From Phycisphaerales bacterium (GTDB taxonomy: Bacteria > Planctomycetota > Phycisphaerae > Phycisphaerales > UBA1924): a DNA stretch of 64,000 bases. Location: assembly GCA_020849615.1 (NCBI GenBank), contig JADLFW010000015.1:29273-93272 (forward strand), written 5' to 3'. This document shows positions 8,546-17,100 of the stretch, one piece after another. The position numbers and the translations under genes were made by a program. The notes beneath the pieces were generated by a model. That model was not told where the DNA came from. It did no database searches and was given only the letters and a program-made list of their open reading frames with translations. Each line of letters opens with the position of its first letter. The stretch's first letter is position 1.

Positions 8546-10330
8546 TTACGAGAAGCGGATCTTGTCGGAGCCCATGGCCTCGTGCTCATCCATGCCGCCG
8601 CGCGTCGGGGCATCGGGCCCGCGGCGCCGCGGGGAGTCCCCTTCGCCGCCGCCGCTGCCCGCAGCGCCGGACGAGTCGCCCCACTGGGCCCGCTTGAGCG
8701 ACAGGCCGATCTTCCGCTCGGCCCGGTCGACGCGGAGGATCTTGACATCCACCTCATCGCCCGACTTGACCACATCCTGCGGGTTCTCGACCTTGTGGTC
8801 GGCCAGCTCGGAGATGTGCAGCAGGCCCTCGAGCTCGGGCTCGAGCTCGACGAACACGCCGAAGTTGGTGATCTTGGTCACCGTGCCGCGGACGACCATG
8901 CCGGGCTTGTAGTGCTCGGGGATCGCCGTGAGCCACGGATCCTCGGTCAGCTGCTTCACGCCCAGGCTGACGCGCTGCTTCTCGCGGTCCACCTCGAGCA
9001 CCACGCACTTGACGCTGTCGCCCTTCTTGACGATCTCGTTGGGGTGCGTGACCTTCTTGGTCCACGACATATCCGAGATGTGCAGCAGCCCGTCGATGCC
9101 TGGCTCGATCTCGACGAAGGCGCCGTAGTTGGCCAGGTTCCGCACCTTGCCCTCGATGATCGTCCCGGGCGGGTACTTCTCGCTGACCAGCTCCCAGGGA
9201 TTGACCTCGGTCTGCTTCATGCCGAGGCTTATCTCCTGCTTGTCCTTGTTGATCTCCAGGACAACGACATCCACCTCGTCGTTGACGTTGACCATCTCGG
9301 ACGGGTGGTTGACGCGGCGGGTCCAGGACATCTCGGAGATGTGCACCAGGCCCTCAATCCCATCCTCCAGCCGCACGAACGCGCCGTAGGACATGATGTT
9401 GACGACCTTGCCCCGGACGCGAGATCCGACCGGGTACTTCTTCTCGATCTCGGCCCACGGGGAGGCCTCGCGCTGCTTCAGGCCCAGCGCGATCTTCTCC
9501 TTCTCGCGGTCGATGTTCAGGACCTTGACCTCGACCTTCTGGTCGATCTTGAGCATCTCGCTGGGGTGGTTGATCCGGCCCCACGACATGTCGGTGATGT
9601 GCAGCAGCCCGTCGATGCCGCCCAGGTCCACGAACGCGCCGAAGTCGGCGATGTTCTTGACCGTGCCGGTGACGACATCGCCTTCCTTGAGGGTCTCGAG
9701 CAGGCGCTTCTTGGCGGCGTCGCGCTCCTCCTCGATGAGCTTGCGCCGCGAGATCACGATGTTGCGGCGCTCCGAGTCGATCTTCAGGATGGTCGCCCGG
9801 ATCTTGCGGCCGATGTAGTCGCCGATCTCGCCGGGCCGGCGGATGTCCACCTGGCTCGCCGGCAGGAAGACCGGCACGCCGATGTCGACGAGCAGGCCGC
9901 CCTTGATCTTGCGGGTCACCATGCCCTCGACCACCTGGCCCTCGCGGGTGGTGTCCATGATCCGCTGCCAGCTCAGCTGGCGGTCGGCCTTGCGCTTGCT
10001 GAGCTGCACCAGCCCGCCATCGCCCTCGAGCGTCTCGAGCAGCACATCGATCATGTCGCCGGGCTTGGGCTCGTTGCCCTCGAACTCTTCCTTGGGGATC
10101 AGCCCCTCGGACTTCAGCCCGACCTCGACGACGATGTCATCACCGGCCATGCCGATGACCTTGCCCTTGATGAGCTTGCCGGGCGTCAGGTCGGCGATCT
10201 GCTCGCCCATCAGCGAGTCCATGTACGTCTCGTCGGCTGTTCCGACCTTCGAGCCGTAGGCCTCGCGCAGCATGGCGGCGGCCTCATCATCCGCAATCCG
10301 AAGGGAAGCGATCAACGATTCATCAATCAT
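8546..10330 (-). CDS. rpsA: 30S ribosomal protein S1
   Basis: The 594-residue protein contains six S1 RNA-binding repeats in tandem. The first two are divergent (KGKVIGMAGDDIVVEVG and VEGMVTRKIKGGLLVDIG); the last four share the pattern G-V-x(7)-YGAFV…GLLHISDMSW. S1 binds mRNA leaders and helps load them on the 30S subunit. The ATG at 10330 follows GGAAGGAACC. The C-terminal tail is Gly/Ser/Arg-rich (about 35 residues). A strong terminator follows. The frame is open for 27 more codons upstream but those look like G+C-rich noise. Confidence 0.96.
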   Translation of the reverse strand: MIDESLIASLRIADDEAAAMLREAYGSKVGTADETYMDSLMGEQIADLTPGKLIKGKVIGMAGDDIVVEVGLKSEGLIPKEEFEGNEPKPGDMIDVLLETLEGDGGLVQLSKRKADRQLSWQRIMDTTREGQVVEGMVTRKIKGGLLVDIGVPVFLPASQVDIRRPGEIGDYIGRKIRATILKIDSERRNIVISRRKLIEEERDAAKKRLLETLKEGDVVTGTVKNIADFGAFVDLGGIDGLLHITDMSWGRINHPSEMLKIDQKVEVKVLNIDREKEKIALGLKQREASPWAEIEKKYPVGSRVRGKVVNIMSYGAFVRLEDGIEGLVHISEMSWTRRVNHPSEMVNVNDEVDVVVLEINKDKQEISLGMKQTEVNPWELVSEKYPPGTIIEGKVRNLANYGAFVEIEPGIDGLLHISDMSWTKKVTHPNEIVKKGDSVKCVVLEVDREKQRVSLGVKQLTEDPWLTAIPEHYKPGMVVRGTVTKITNFGVFVELEPELEGLLHISELADHKVENPQDVVKSGDEVDVKILRVDRAERKIGLSLKRAQWGDSSGAAGSGGGEGDSPRRRGPDAPTRGGMDEHEAMGSDKIRFS

Positions 10331-10648
10331 TCTGGTTCCTTCCGGCCGGGCCCGGCGGCCCGTCCGCTCGCGCGCCCTCCCGCCGGGGTCGGCGCGGGCC
10401 GGAGCCCGCACGTCGGGAAGAACAGCGCCGAGGCCCGGCGGCGCTCTTGTGAAGCCCGCAGGACCTGCCCCATCAGGGCGGTAGTCCGGGCCCGGCTTCC
10501 AGGAAGCCCGGCCCGGCGGTGTGTTTCAGGGTCCGCCCCCGCGAAGAGCGAGGGAAAACGGAATCGGCCGACCCACCGCGGAGAAGGGTAGCAGCCCGGG
10601 GTGATCGGGAAAAGGGGAATGTTGGGGAGGGGGGAGCGGGGGGTTGTG

Positions 10649-10686
10649 CCACCGAGATCGAAGCCGGTATCGGGTTCGATCTCGGT
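10649..10686. repeat. 13-bp perfect inverted repeat
   Basis: CACCGAGATCGAA (10649-10661) and its exact complement TTCGATCTCGGTG (10674-10686) flank 12 bases, and GGTTG / CAACC lies just outside. No T tract follows on either strand, so it is not a simple terminator. It could be an RNA hairpin or a protein-binding site. Confidence 0.6.
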
Positions 10687-10720
10687 GCAACCCACCGTCT
10701 GAGAGCGACCCGTGCCGGGA

Positions 10721-10737
10721 TGTGTAGCGGGGCTACA
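10721..10737. repeat. Small hairpin
   Basis: GTGTAGC, three bases, GCTACAC: a 7-bp perfect stem 34 bases after the longer inverted repeat. Role unknown. Confidence 0.4.
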
Positions 10738-10881
10738 CGTATCCCCTCCAGCGATCCGAGGACCCGGCCGGGCCGGGCGGTGGATCGCACGGACACTCTT
10801 CCTGAGGTGCACCCATCCACCAGCGGACGCTCGACCACCGCCAATCCTCCGACTTCGCGACGAGTCCACGCTTCACCGGCT

Positions 10882-10925
10882 GGGTGGCATGGGTGGCATG
10901 GGTGGCATGGGTGGCTGGGTGGCAT
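10882..10925. repeat. 9-bp tandem repeat GGGTGGCAT
   Basis: Four exact units of GGGTGGCAT (10882, 10891, 10900, 10917) with one 8-bp variant GGGTGGCT at 10909. It forms the left edge of the RAYT element. Confidence 0.85.
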
Positions 10926-10967
10926 GGGCAAGCCGCCTTGGGCTTGCCCGTGCGTTAGACTCGCGCT

Positions 10968-11528
10968 GTGCAGTTGCCCGATGGCCGAGTGCGCAAGAAG
11001 CGAGTATCAAGCAGCGCGGATGTCGCGCACGAGCTGACCTTCTCGTGCTATCGCCGGCTCAAGTTGCTGAATCACAATCGGACGCGCATCTGGCTTCTGG
11101 AAGCGATCGATCGGGCCCGCCAGTTGCATGACTTTGCGTTGTGGGCCTATGTCATCATGCCTGATCACGCTCATGTGCTGATCTATCCGCGAGCGGCGGG
11201 TTATTCGATCGCCCATATTCTGAAGTCCATGAAGCAGCCCGTAGCAAGGCGGGCCGTCGACCATCTCCGCGTGACCGCGCCGCATCATCTTGAACGTCTC
11301 AGGGTGACGCGTCCGAACGGGCGGGTCGAGCATCGCTTCTGGCAACAGGGCGGCGGCTATGACCGCGACCTGTGGTCTCCGGAAGCGATATCCAACTCGA
11401 TCAACTACATCCACAACAACCCTGTCCGGGCCGGACTGGTCAAACAGCCCGAAGAGTGGCGCTGGTCGAGCCGAGGTTGGTACTCGCGTCTGCCCGATGC
11501 TCCGATCGAGCTGGACCTTCGACGCTGA
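10968..11528 (+). CDS. REP-associated tyrosine transposase (RAYT)
   Basis: The 186-residue protein belongs to the Y1/IS200-like HUH nucleases. The early LTFSCYRRLKLL strand, the metal-binding HUH motif in VIMPDHAHVLI, and the YIHNNPVRAGLV segment followed by EEWRWSS are all characteristic of RAYTs. The family processes single-stranded REP hairpins, and matching hairpins flank this gene. The GTG start is preceded by TAGACT (10956-10961) only 6 bases away, so the mRNA is probably leaderless. The catalytic Tyr is likely the one in NYIHNNP. The gene looks intact. Confidence 0.88.
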   Translation: MQLPDGRVRKKRVSSSADVAHELTFSCYRRLKLLNHNRTRIWLLEAIDRARQLHDFALWAYVIMPDHAHVLIYPRAAGYSIAHILKSMKQPVARRAVDHLRVTAPHHLERLRVTRPNGRVEHRFWQQGGGYDRDLWSPEAISNSINYIHNNPVRAGLVKQPEEWRWSSRGWYSRLPDAPIELDLRR

Positions 11529-11596
11529 CGCGCAGGGGAACCGCACGGGCAACGCGAAAACGCGTTGCCCATGCCACCCCTGCTTCCATGTTGGCC

Positions 11597-11632
11597 GGGC
11601 CACCCGCCGGGCCACCCGCCGGGCCACCCGCC
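11597..11632. repeat. 12-bp tandem repeat GGGCCACCCGCC, three units
   Basis: Three exact copies at 11597, 11609 and 11621, lying between the right REP hairpin and an integrase fragment. Confidence 0.85.
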
Positions 11633-11634
11633 GC

Positions 11635-11730
11635 CGCAGCCCGAACCTGAACGCCTACGCCAAGCGCTTCGTGCGCTCGGTCAAGGAAGAGTGCCTCACC
11701 AAGATCATCCCCATCGGGGAGCCGCGTGTG
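11635..11730 (+). pseudogene. Fragment of an integrase-core (IS3-like) transposase
   Basis: The reading SPNLNAYAKRFVRSVKEECL followed by TKIIPIGEP matches the late part of rve-type transposases, where SPNLNAxAERxVRSxKEECL surrounds the third catalytic acidic residue. Only about 30 codons remain; the 5' part is replaced by the REP tandem repeats and the 3' part dissolves into unrelated sequence. It is a relic of an earlier insertion. Confidence 0.7.
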
Positions 11731-11774
11731 CGATCCAGTGACCATCCCATCCACCGTGGCCGCAGGCAAAGACA

Positions 11775-12830
11775 TCAGCGACTTACTAGCCATCCACCAA
11801 ATCCCGTCTCTTCAAGTCTCAGAACTGTCCCGGTCGTATCCCAAATAGCCAAATCTCCGATCGCTCCCGGCATTGATGTACTTGACTCCAACCTGCCGAA
11901 GGCATATTCCGCATGTGGCGACACTGACGCGATATTGCCCAAGCAAGGAATCATGGTATCTTTAAACAACATCGTGTCCGAATCAATATCTAATCGCGCT
12001 CGAACCAGAAGTTTATTGCCTTCTGAATCTATTCGCCATGCGACAACTTCGTCACCTTCTTGAGTAAACGGAACTGGCAACCAACTATGCTCCAGTTGGC
12101 GCCAAGTTCCTTTGGACAGCGACAACAGTATTGAGGAGCGACGAAGGTTAGAAATACCCGTTGTATTATTTTTTTCAAAACTAGCTCCAGTGATCATCAC
12201 GTGATCATCGCCAACAAATACACCTCCGCAGCCGTCTCCAGCGGACATGGATTCGAACGGAATCACAATTGATTTATGCGCGTCGACTAAAATGCCCTGA
12301 CTTATTCTCGCGACTATTAACGACCCATCAAAGCCCACATACCAACCACTATCGCACACGCAAATTGGCCTTGCGTGTGCGGGGATGTCTACCCAAAGCC
12401 GATCTCTGATGTCGTACAGCTTGACGACTCCTGTATCTAAATCGATTGTTCTTATAAATCGAGATGACAAAAACGATACTTGAGTCCTGGCAGCTACTTG
12501 GAATAGCTTGTCAGGGTCCGATTCCAACCAGTTTTTGATATAGTAATAACAAACAACATCTCCGATTCTCTTTGTTGAAACTAGAACACTGCTTGCGTTT
12601 GGCGCGACCACAACTGCGGCGACAGTCTCGTGAATTCTCTCGAGTTTGCTACGAAACTCCTTGCCCATGCGTACAAGCGTCTCGTCATTGCGAAGACTGA
12701 TTATTTCTCCGTGTCCAGAAATTGCTACGTCTTGTACGCCATGAGAGGAATGCTGCAATGAAAACGAAAGCGCTGACGAGACATGACAGGCAAGCAAGAT
12801 CGCCGCAGGCATACTCCATCGCAACATCAT
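11775..12830 (-). CDS. AT-richer secreted hypothetical protein, probably acquired
   Basis: I do not recognise this roughly 351-residue protein. From the ATG at 12830 (AGAGGAG 7 bases upstream) it starts with a signal peptide, MMLRWSMPAAILLACHVSSA. The body alternates short strands with loops (VVVAPNASSVLVST, GWYVGFDGSLIVAR, DDHVMITGASF) in the style of a beta-propeller, but no repeat motif is clear. Its G+C is close to half by eye and its codons often end in A or T, unlike every neighbour. With transposase remnants on both sides, horizontal transfer is likely. Confidence 0.7.
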   Translation of the reverse strand: MMLRWSMPAAILLACHVSSALSFSLQHSSHGVQDVAISGHGEIISLRNDETLVRMGKEFRSKLERIHETVAAVVVAPNASSVLVSTKRIGDVVCYYYIKNWLESDPDKLFQVAARTQVSFLSSRFIRTIDLDTGVVKLYDIRDRLWVDIPAHARPICVCDSGWYVGFDGSLIVARISQGILVDAHKSIVIPFESMSAGDGCGGVFVGDDHVMITGASFEKNNTTGISNLRRSSILLSLSKGTWRQLEHSWLPVPFTQEGDEVVAWRIDSEGNKLLVRARLDIDSDTMLFKDTMIPCLGNIASVSPHAEYAFGRLESSTSMPGAIGDLAIWDTTGTVLRLEETGFGGWLVSR

Positions 12831-13080
12831 TGCCGTACTCCTCTTAGTCATGTGCCCAACTCAAACACGCACTGTCTGGATCTATCATGGGATCACCCCA
12901 ACCGGGTGCCCTATGGCTCGGATCGGTCAGTGGCAAGACCGGCGGCATGGCGAGATGGCACCGCTGCATTATCGTGCTAAGCAATGTGTTGGAATTGTTA
13001 TGATAGCCTCCGTACCCAATGCAACAATCTAATTTGTTCATTTCACGCTTAACGCATTCCCAGGCCGATGTGCTGCTCGG
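12831..13080. other. AT-richer intergenic stretch
   Basis: About 250 bases with the same lower G+C as the preceding gene and no supported ORF. It presumably holds that gene's promoter and marks the edge of the imported segment near 13050. Confidence 0.45.
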
Positions 13081-13581
13081 CTAATTTCTGCCGTTTTGGG
13101 GGGAGGAATGGGTGGACGTAATCGGGGGTCTCCAGATAGTGAGTTCGCCCAGCTCGACGAGAGCGGAGCGGATGGCGGCGCGATCGACGCTCGATCGCCG
13201 GCCCGCCGGGAGTGCCGGGCCCGGGCCACCGGCCCGGGCCGCTGAAGCAAGCTGACGTTCCATCCACGCCCGGGCGAGGGCCTCGCGGTGCTGAAGCACG
13301 GTTCCGAGGAAGAGCGCGCGGCGATCCACACTGATGACCGGACGGGCCGCCCAGCGCTGCTCGGGCGTCGGGCCACGCACGCCCCAAGGCCGGTTGAGGG
13401 TGTTGCCGCAGCGGCGGGCCGCCTCGATGTCGTCGCTCCAACCCCCACTCTTCCATCCGGCGCTCCCATCACGCCCCTCCATCCCGCACGCCGCGAGGTG
13501 CGCCGCCCGGGTCTTGAAGGCCCCCCCGCCGGCCTCGACGCTGCCATTGTACCGGGAGGCCGCGGAATCTCGGAAGGCTCT
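13081..13581 (-). pseudogene. 3' fragment of a DDE integrase/transposase
   Basis: In one minus-strand frame the sequence reads RYNGSVEAGGGAFKTR, then DDIEAARRCGNTLNRPWG and GPTPEQRW. This resembles the C-terminal third of integrase-core transposases (YNGxxEAGxGxLKTR … DDVEAAR … RPWG … GPTPxExW). Roughly 167 codons are open to the stop; the N-terminal two thirds, with the first catalytic Asp residues, are missing, and no valid start precedes it. It is a decayed element bounding the imported region. Confidence 0.6.
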
Positions 13582-13631
13582 GCCGCGACCGCCGAAGCGG
13601 CGGTCACGAGCACAGCGCGCGGACCCGCGCC

Positions 13632-14003
13632 TTAGCTCCCCGCCAGCTTCACCAAGATGTCCGCGAGGTGGTGGTCGAACGCCCCTCGCGGCAGCACCTC
13701 ATCCGCGCCCGCTTCCCGGGCCCGCTGCATCAGGTCCTTGGCGACGTGCGGCGCGAAGGCCAGCGTCCGGATCGCCCGTTCCTTCTCCCCCGCCCCCGCC
13801 CCGCGCCCGCGCAGCCGGGCCAGCATCGCCAGCGCCTCCTCCGGCTTCTCCAGATCCGCGATGAAAGCGATTACGGGGGAATCCGCCAGCCGGGCCTCCA
13901 GCATCTCGACCGTGCGCACGGGCCGGGCCGCCAGCCCCAGGTCCTCGGCCATCGCCTTGATCTTGGTCGCCCACACCAGGTCGGAAGCCAGGTAGAGAAT
14001 CAC
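13632..14003 (-). CDS. Receiver-like hypothetical protein
   Basis: The 123-residue product starts VILYLASDLVWATKI and has an alternating strand/helix pattern (VIAFIADLEKPEEALAMLARL, TLAFAPHV, AREAGADEVLPRGAF) like a response-regulator receiver domain. A central Asp (ADLEK) lies where the phospho-acceptor would be, but the paired acidic residues and the Lys/Thr switch are not clear, so it may be a pseudo-receiver. The GTG at 14003 is preceded by TACACT (14009-14014) just 5 bases away, which suggests a leaderless transcript. Upstream in-frame codons to 14111 look like G+C-rich noise. Confidence 0.65.
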   Translation of the reverse strand: MILYLASDLVWATKIKAMAEDLGLAARPVRTVEMLEARLADSPVIAFIADLEKPEEALAMLARLRGRGAGAGEKERAIRTLAFAPHVAKDLMQRAREAGADEVLPRGAFDHHLADILVKLAGS

Positions 14004-14239
14004 GCCGAAGTGTAGTGGCGACAGGGACAAATGACGCCGGGCCAGCGCTGTTCCCCGGCCCGGCGGGGAAAGCCCCCCGAACGTGCCGAGGCACCGGAAA
14101 AGCCCATCCAAAGGGTCGAATCAGGCCCGGCGCGACCTACCATGTCGGTTCCCCAGGGCGAGCGAACCCAGGGCTGTGAATGAGACCGGTTCCGTGTTGC
14201 CCGGTCGACTTACCCATCACTCAAGCGTGAGGCTCAGCG

Positions 14240-15607
14240 ATGACGACGATGACGCGACCCGATCAAAAAGCCGCCGCCCCCGCCCCCGCCCCGGCCACCA
14301 GCAACCACATTTTCCGCGAGGTGGGGCTCCCCGAGGACCCCAACAACCTCTACAGCCAGACGGTGGGGAGCATGCTCCACGGCGCTGAGGTGATGGGCCT
14401 GCCCCATTATCTCCGGCTGATCCTGGCCCAGCCCAAGAACGAGATCATGGTCCATTTCCCGGTGAAGATGGATGACGGCTCGTTCCGCCTGTTCAAGGGC
14501 TACCGCGTCCAGCACAACAACGCCCTGGGCCCGTACAAGGGCGGGCTGCGCTTCCACCACGATGTTCATTTAGACGATGTCAAGAGCCTGGCCTTCCTGA
14601 TGACCATGAAGTGCTCGCTGGTGGGGGTGCCCTACGGCGGCGGCAAGGGTGGCATCAAGGTTGACCCCCGCAAGCACTCGGCGACGGAGATGGAGCGCAT
14701 CGTGCGGCGCTTCACCACCGCGATCGCTCACCAGATCGGCCCGGACTATGACATCCCGGCCCCCGATGTCGGCAGCAACTCCCAGCACATGGCCTGGATC
14801 GCCGACACCTACACGTTCCTCTCAGAGATCGGCGGCAGCAACCCGACCGCGACCGTGACCGGCAAGCCCATCGAGTACGGCGGGTCGCTGGGCCGCGAGA
14901 AGGCGACGGGCCAGGGCGTCGTCGACACCCTCTGCGAGATGCTCCCCGAGCTCAAGCTCGAGCCCAAGCAGTGCACCTTCAGCGTGCTGGGCTTCGGCAA
15001 CGTGGGCTCGTGGTCGGGCAAGATCTTCCAGGACAAGGGCGCCAAGCTCGTCACCGTCGGCGACCACACCGGCTTCATCAAGAACGACAAGGGCATCGAC
15101 GCCCACGACCTGGCCGTGTACGTCAACAAGCCCAAGAGCGAGGGCGGCACGGGCGGCATCGCCGGCTACCCCAAGGCCGAGAAGATCACCAAGGAAGAGT
15201 TCTACAAGCACAAGGTCGAGGTGTTCATCCCTGCGGCCCTGGAGCAGATGATCCAGGAGCCCGAGGCCGAGATGCTCAACTGCAAGGTCGTCGCCGAGGG
15301 CGCCAACGCCCCGACGACCCCGGCCGGCGAGCGCGTCCTGCAGCGCCGCGGCATCGAGGTTCTGCCCGCCATCCTGTGCAACGCGGGCGGCGTCACCGTC
15401 TCCTACTTCGAGTGGGTCCAGAACAAGACCTTCAAGTCCTGGGACCTCGAGCGCGTCGATGGCGAGCTCAAGAAGCACATGATCGCCGCCGCGGGCCGCA
15501 CGCGCGATGCCCGCCGCAAGTACAAGTGCGACCTCCGCACCGCCGCCTACATCGGCGCCCTGGAGCGGCTCCAGAAGGCCTACGAGGTCCGCGGGATCTT
15601 CCCGTAA
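14240..15607 (+). CDS. gdhA: Glutamate dehydrogenase (Glu/Leu/Phe/Val family)
   Basis: The 455-residue enzyme interconverts glutamate and 2-oxoglutarate plus ammonia using NAD(P). GPYKGGLRFHHDV, LMTMKCSLVGVPYGGGKGG (substrate and catalytic Lys residues) and the Rossmann segment SVLGFGNVGSW with a following VGDHTG are all present, as are PAALEQMI and AEGANAPTTP. Length fits the hexameric class. The N-terminus carries an Ala/Pro-rich 20-residue tail. The start follows GTGAGGC weakly. A strong terminator lies 37 bases after the stop. Cofactor preference cannot be told reliably. Confidence 0.95.
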   Translation: MTTMTRPDQKAAAPAPAPATSNHIFREVGLPEDPNNLYSQTVGSMLHGAEVMGLPHYLRLILAQPKNEIMVHFPVKMDDGSFRLFKGYRVQHNNALGPYKGGLRFHHDVHLDDVKSLAFLMTMKCSLVGVPYGGGKGGIKVDPRKHSATEMERIVRRFTTAIAHQIGPDYDIPAPDVGSNSQHMAWIADTYTFLSEIGGSNPTATVTGKPIEYGGSLGREKATGQGVVDTLCEMLPELKLEPKQCTFSVLGFGNVGSWSGKIFQDKGAKLVTVGDHTGFIKNDKGIDAHDLAVYVNKPKSEGGTGGIAGYPKAEKITKEEFYKHKVEVFIPAALEQMIQEPEAEMLNCKVVAEGANAPTTPAGERVLQRRGIEVLPAILCNAGGVTVSYFEWVQNKTFKSWDLERVDGELKKHMIAAAGRTRDARRKYKCDLRTAAYIGALERLQKAYEVRGIFP

Positions 15608-15610
15608 GTA

Positions 15611-15638
15611 GAAGTGGCGAAGTGACGGAGTGACGAAG
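15611..15638. repeat. 8-bp tandem repeat GAAGTGAC-like
   Basis: GAAGTGGC, GAAGTGAC, GGAGTGAC, GAAG: three and a half units beginning 4 bases after the gdhA stop codon. The same GRAG-initial octamer style recurs after another stop at 56231. Confidence 0.75.
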
Positions 15639-15644
15639 TTCAAG

Positions 15645-15672
15645 GCCCCGGGCGAAGTGCCCGGGGCTTTTT
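15645..15672 (+). terminator. Rho-independent terminator of gdhA
   Basis: A perfect 9-bp stem GCCCCGGGC / GCCCGGGGC with loop GAAGT, followed by five T. Confidence 0.92.
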
Positions 15673-15823
15673 GCTTGGGGCCGTTCGCGGGAAGCCGGCG
15701 GAAGACCGGGCGGGATCCCGCTTGACCGTGCCATCGGCGCGGCTCATGCTGCGCTTGGTTGCTTGCACCCAGGGCCGGGGCGGGCCACGGGCGAGGCCCG
15801 GCAATCCAAGAAGGAGCGCAGTC

Positions 15824-16945
15824 ATGAACAGGTCATCGCGCTGGGGGCTGGCGGCGCTGCTGCTGGCCGGGGCGGCGGGGGTGTTGCGCGCCCAGGAGAC
15901 GGGCCCGGCCCCGCCCCTGGCCACGCCCCCGGCGGCCGTGGTCGACCAAGCCGCGGCCGATCGATTCAAGGCGGCGGGCCGCGAGGCCGCGATCACCGTG
16001 GCGCCGACGCGGATGGCGGGGCGCTCTTTCCCGCAGGTCGGCGAGGTCATCGCGGTGATGCTCGAGCGCAGCGGAATGACCGACCTCGAGACCTCGGAAG
16101 AAGCGTTCGCCCCGCCGCCCGGCGCTGACCTCGCGGCCACCGCCGCCGCACTGGGCGAGTTCATCCGCGATCACCCCGCGACTACCGAATACCTGCTCTT
16201 CACCGAGTTCGCCCTCACGCGCCGCGAGGGCATCGCCGAAGTGCGGGCCATCGTCGTGGGCGCGCAGGGCGAGGTGGTCTGGATGGACCGGCAGGTGAGG
16301 GGCGATGCTGACTTCGAGCGCATCAAGCCGGAAGAGCCCATGGATTGCTGCGTGCTCGTCGTCGATCGTCTGCGGCCCGTGCTGGCCCTCGATGAGATGC
16401 GGGATGAAGGTGACCGGATCGGCAAGATCGAGGCGTGCTGGCGGGCCCGGACCGGCGTGCCCGACCGGGCCGAGCGGGCCGCGATCGAGGAGCGCGGGGC
16501 GGCCTTCCGCAAGGCCGCCGCCGACGCCACGTTGATGGTCTTCCCCGCGCACGCGGGCGACGCCTTCAGCACCGAGAGTGCCGCTTCGATCGCGTCCATG
16601 ATCAACGAGCGGAAGCTGGCCCGGGCGACCGCGGCGGACGCCGGGCCGCGCTTCGAAATCCCCGGGGATTCCAACGAGCAGAAGGTGCTGTGGGCGATGG
16701 CCCGCGCCTTCAGCGATTACATCCGGATGAACCCCCCCGGCACCGACTACGCAATGTTCACCGACTACCTGATGGGGCCCGGGGTGGTCGGCGGGGTGCA
16801 CTTCGCGATCTGCAACCGCCAGGGGGAGCTGGTGGTGGTGGACTTCCAGAACAGCCACTGGCCCGACTTCCAGTCGGTCAACCCCAGGTCGCGTGAAGAC
16901 TGCGACAGACTGGTGCTGAAGCGGCTGGAGGGGTATTGCCGGTAG
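15824..16945 (+). CDS. Secreted hypothetical protein
   Basis: A 373-residue protein I do not recognise. It starts with a good signal peptide (MNRSSRWGLAALLLAGAAG… ending VLRAQ) after AAGGAG 8 bases upstream. The body appears to hold two related halves: both contain a conserved D-Y-(A/L)-(M/L)-F-T-(D/E) element (TEYLLFTEFAL at about 120 and TDYAMFTDYLM at about 306), each followed by a strand with QGE (GAQGEVVWMD, NRQGELVVVDF). That suggests an internal duplication. A strong ribosome binding site and isolated position suggest its own promoter. Confidence 0.75.
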   Translation: MNRSSRWGLAALLLAGAAGVLRAQETGPAPPLATPPAAVVDQAAADRFKAAGREAAITVAPTRMAGRSFPQVGEVIAVMLERSGMTDLETSEEAFAPPPGADLAATAAALGEFIRDHPATTEYLLFTEFALTRREGIAEVRAIVVGAQGEVVWMDRQVRGDADFERIKPEEPMDCCVLVVDRLRPVLALDEMRDEGDRIGKIEACWRARTGVPDRAERAAIEERGAAFRKAAADATLMVFPAHAGDAFSTESAASIASMINERKLARATAADAGPRFEIPGDSNEQKVLWAMARAFSDYIRMNPPGTDYAMFTDYLMGPGVVGGVHFAICNRQGELVVVDFQNSHWPDFQSVNPRSREDCDRLVLKRLEGYCR

Positions 16946-17100
16946 CGCCAAGGCGGAGGATCTCGAGGCAGCGGAGCAACGCGGCGCGAAGTGGGAGCCC
17001 CGGCCCCCGCCGATCAGGCCGGGGGTGTTTCACGGCCTGAAACTCCGGGGCAGTCCGCGGCGAAGGAGGTGAGGAACCTTGCCGGAGATATTCTGCCGCC

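Larger units (their letters stand above)
10331..10881. other. Intergenic region upstream of rpsA with inverted repeats
   Basis: No convincing gene is present. The region is very rich in GGGCCCGG-like sequence and contains two hairpins described separately (10649-10686 and 10721-10737). It should include the rpsA promoter, but I cannot fix a -35/-10 pair with confidence. Confidence 0.5.
10882..11632 (+). mobile_element. RAYT/REP element: transposase between inverted hairpins and tandem repeats
   Basis: The element consists of tandem GGGTGGCAT units (10882-10925), a hairpin GGGCAAGCC/GGGCTTGCCC (10926-10949), the transposase gene, a perfect 10-bp hairpin GGGCAACGCG/CGCGTTGCCC (11547-11570) and tandem GGGCCACCCGCC units (11597-11632). 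A 15-bp exact inverted repeat, GGGTGGCATGGGCAA at 10917-10931 and its complement at 11565-11579, brackets the gene. This is the arrangement known for REP-associated tyrosine transposases. The outer limits are a guess. Confidence 0.75.
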
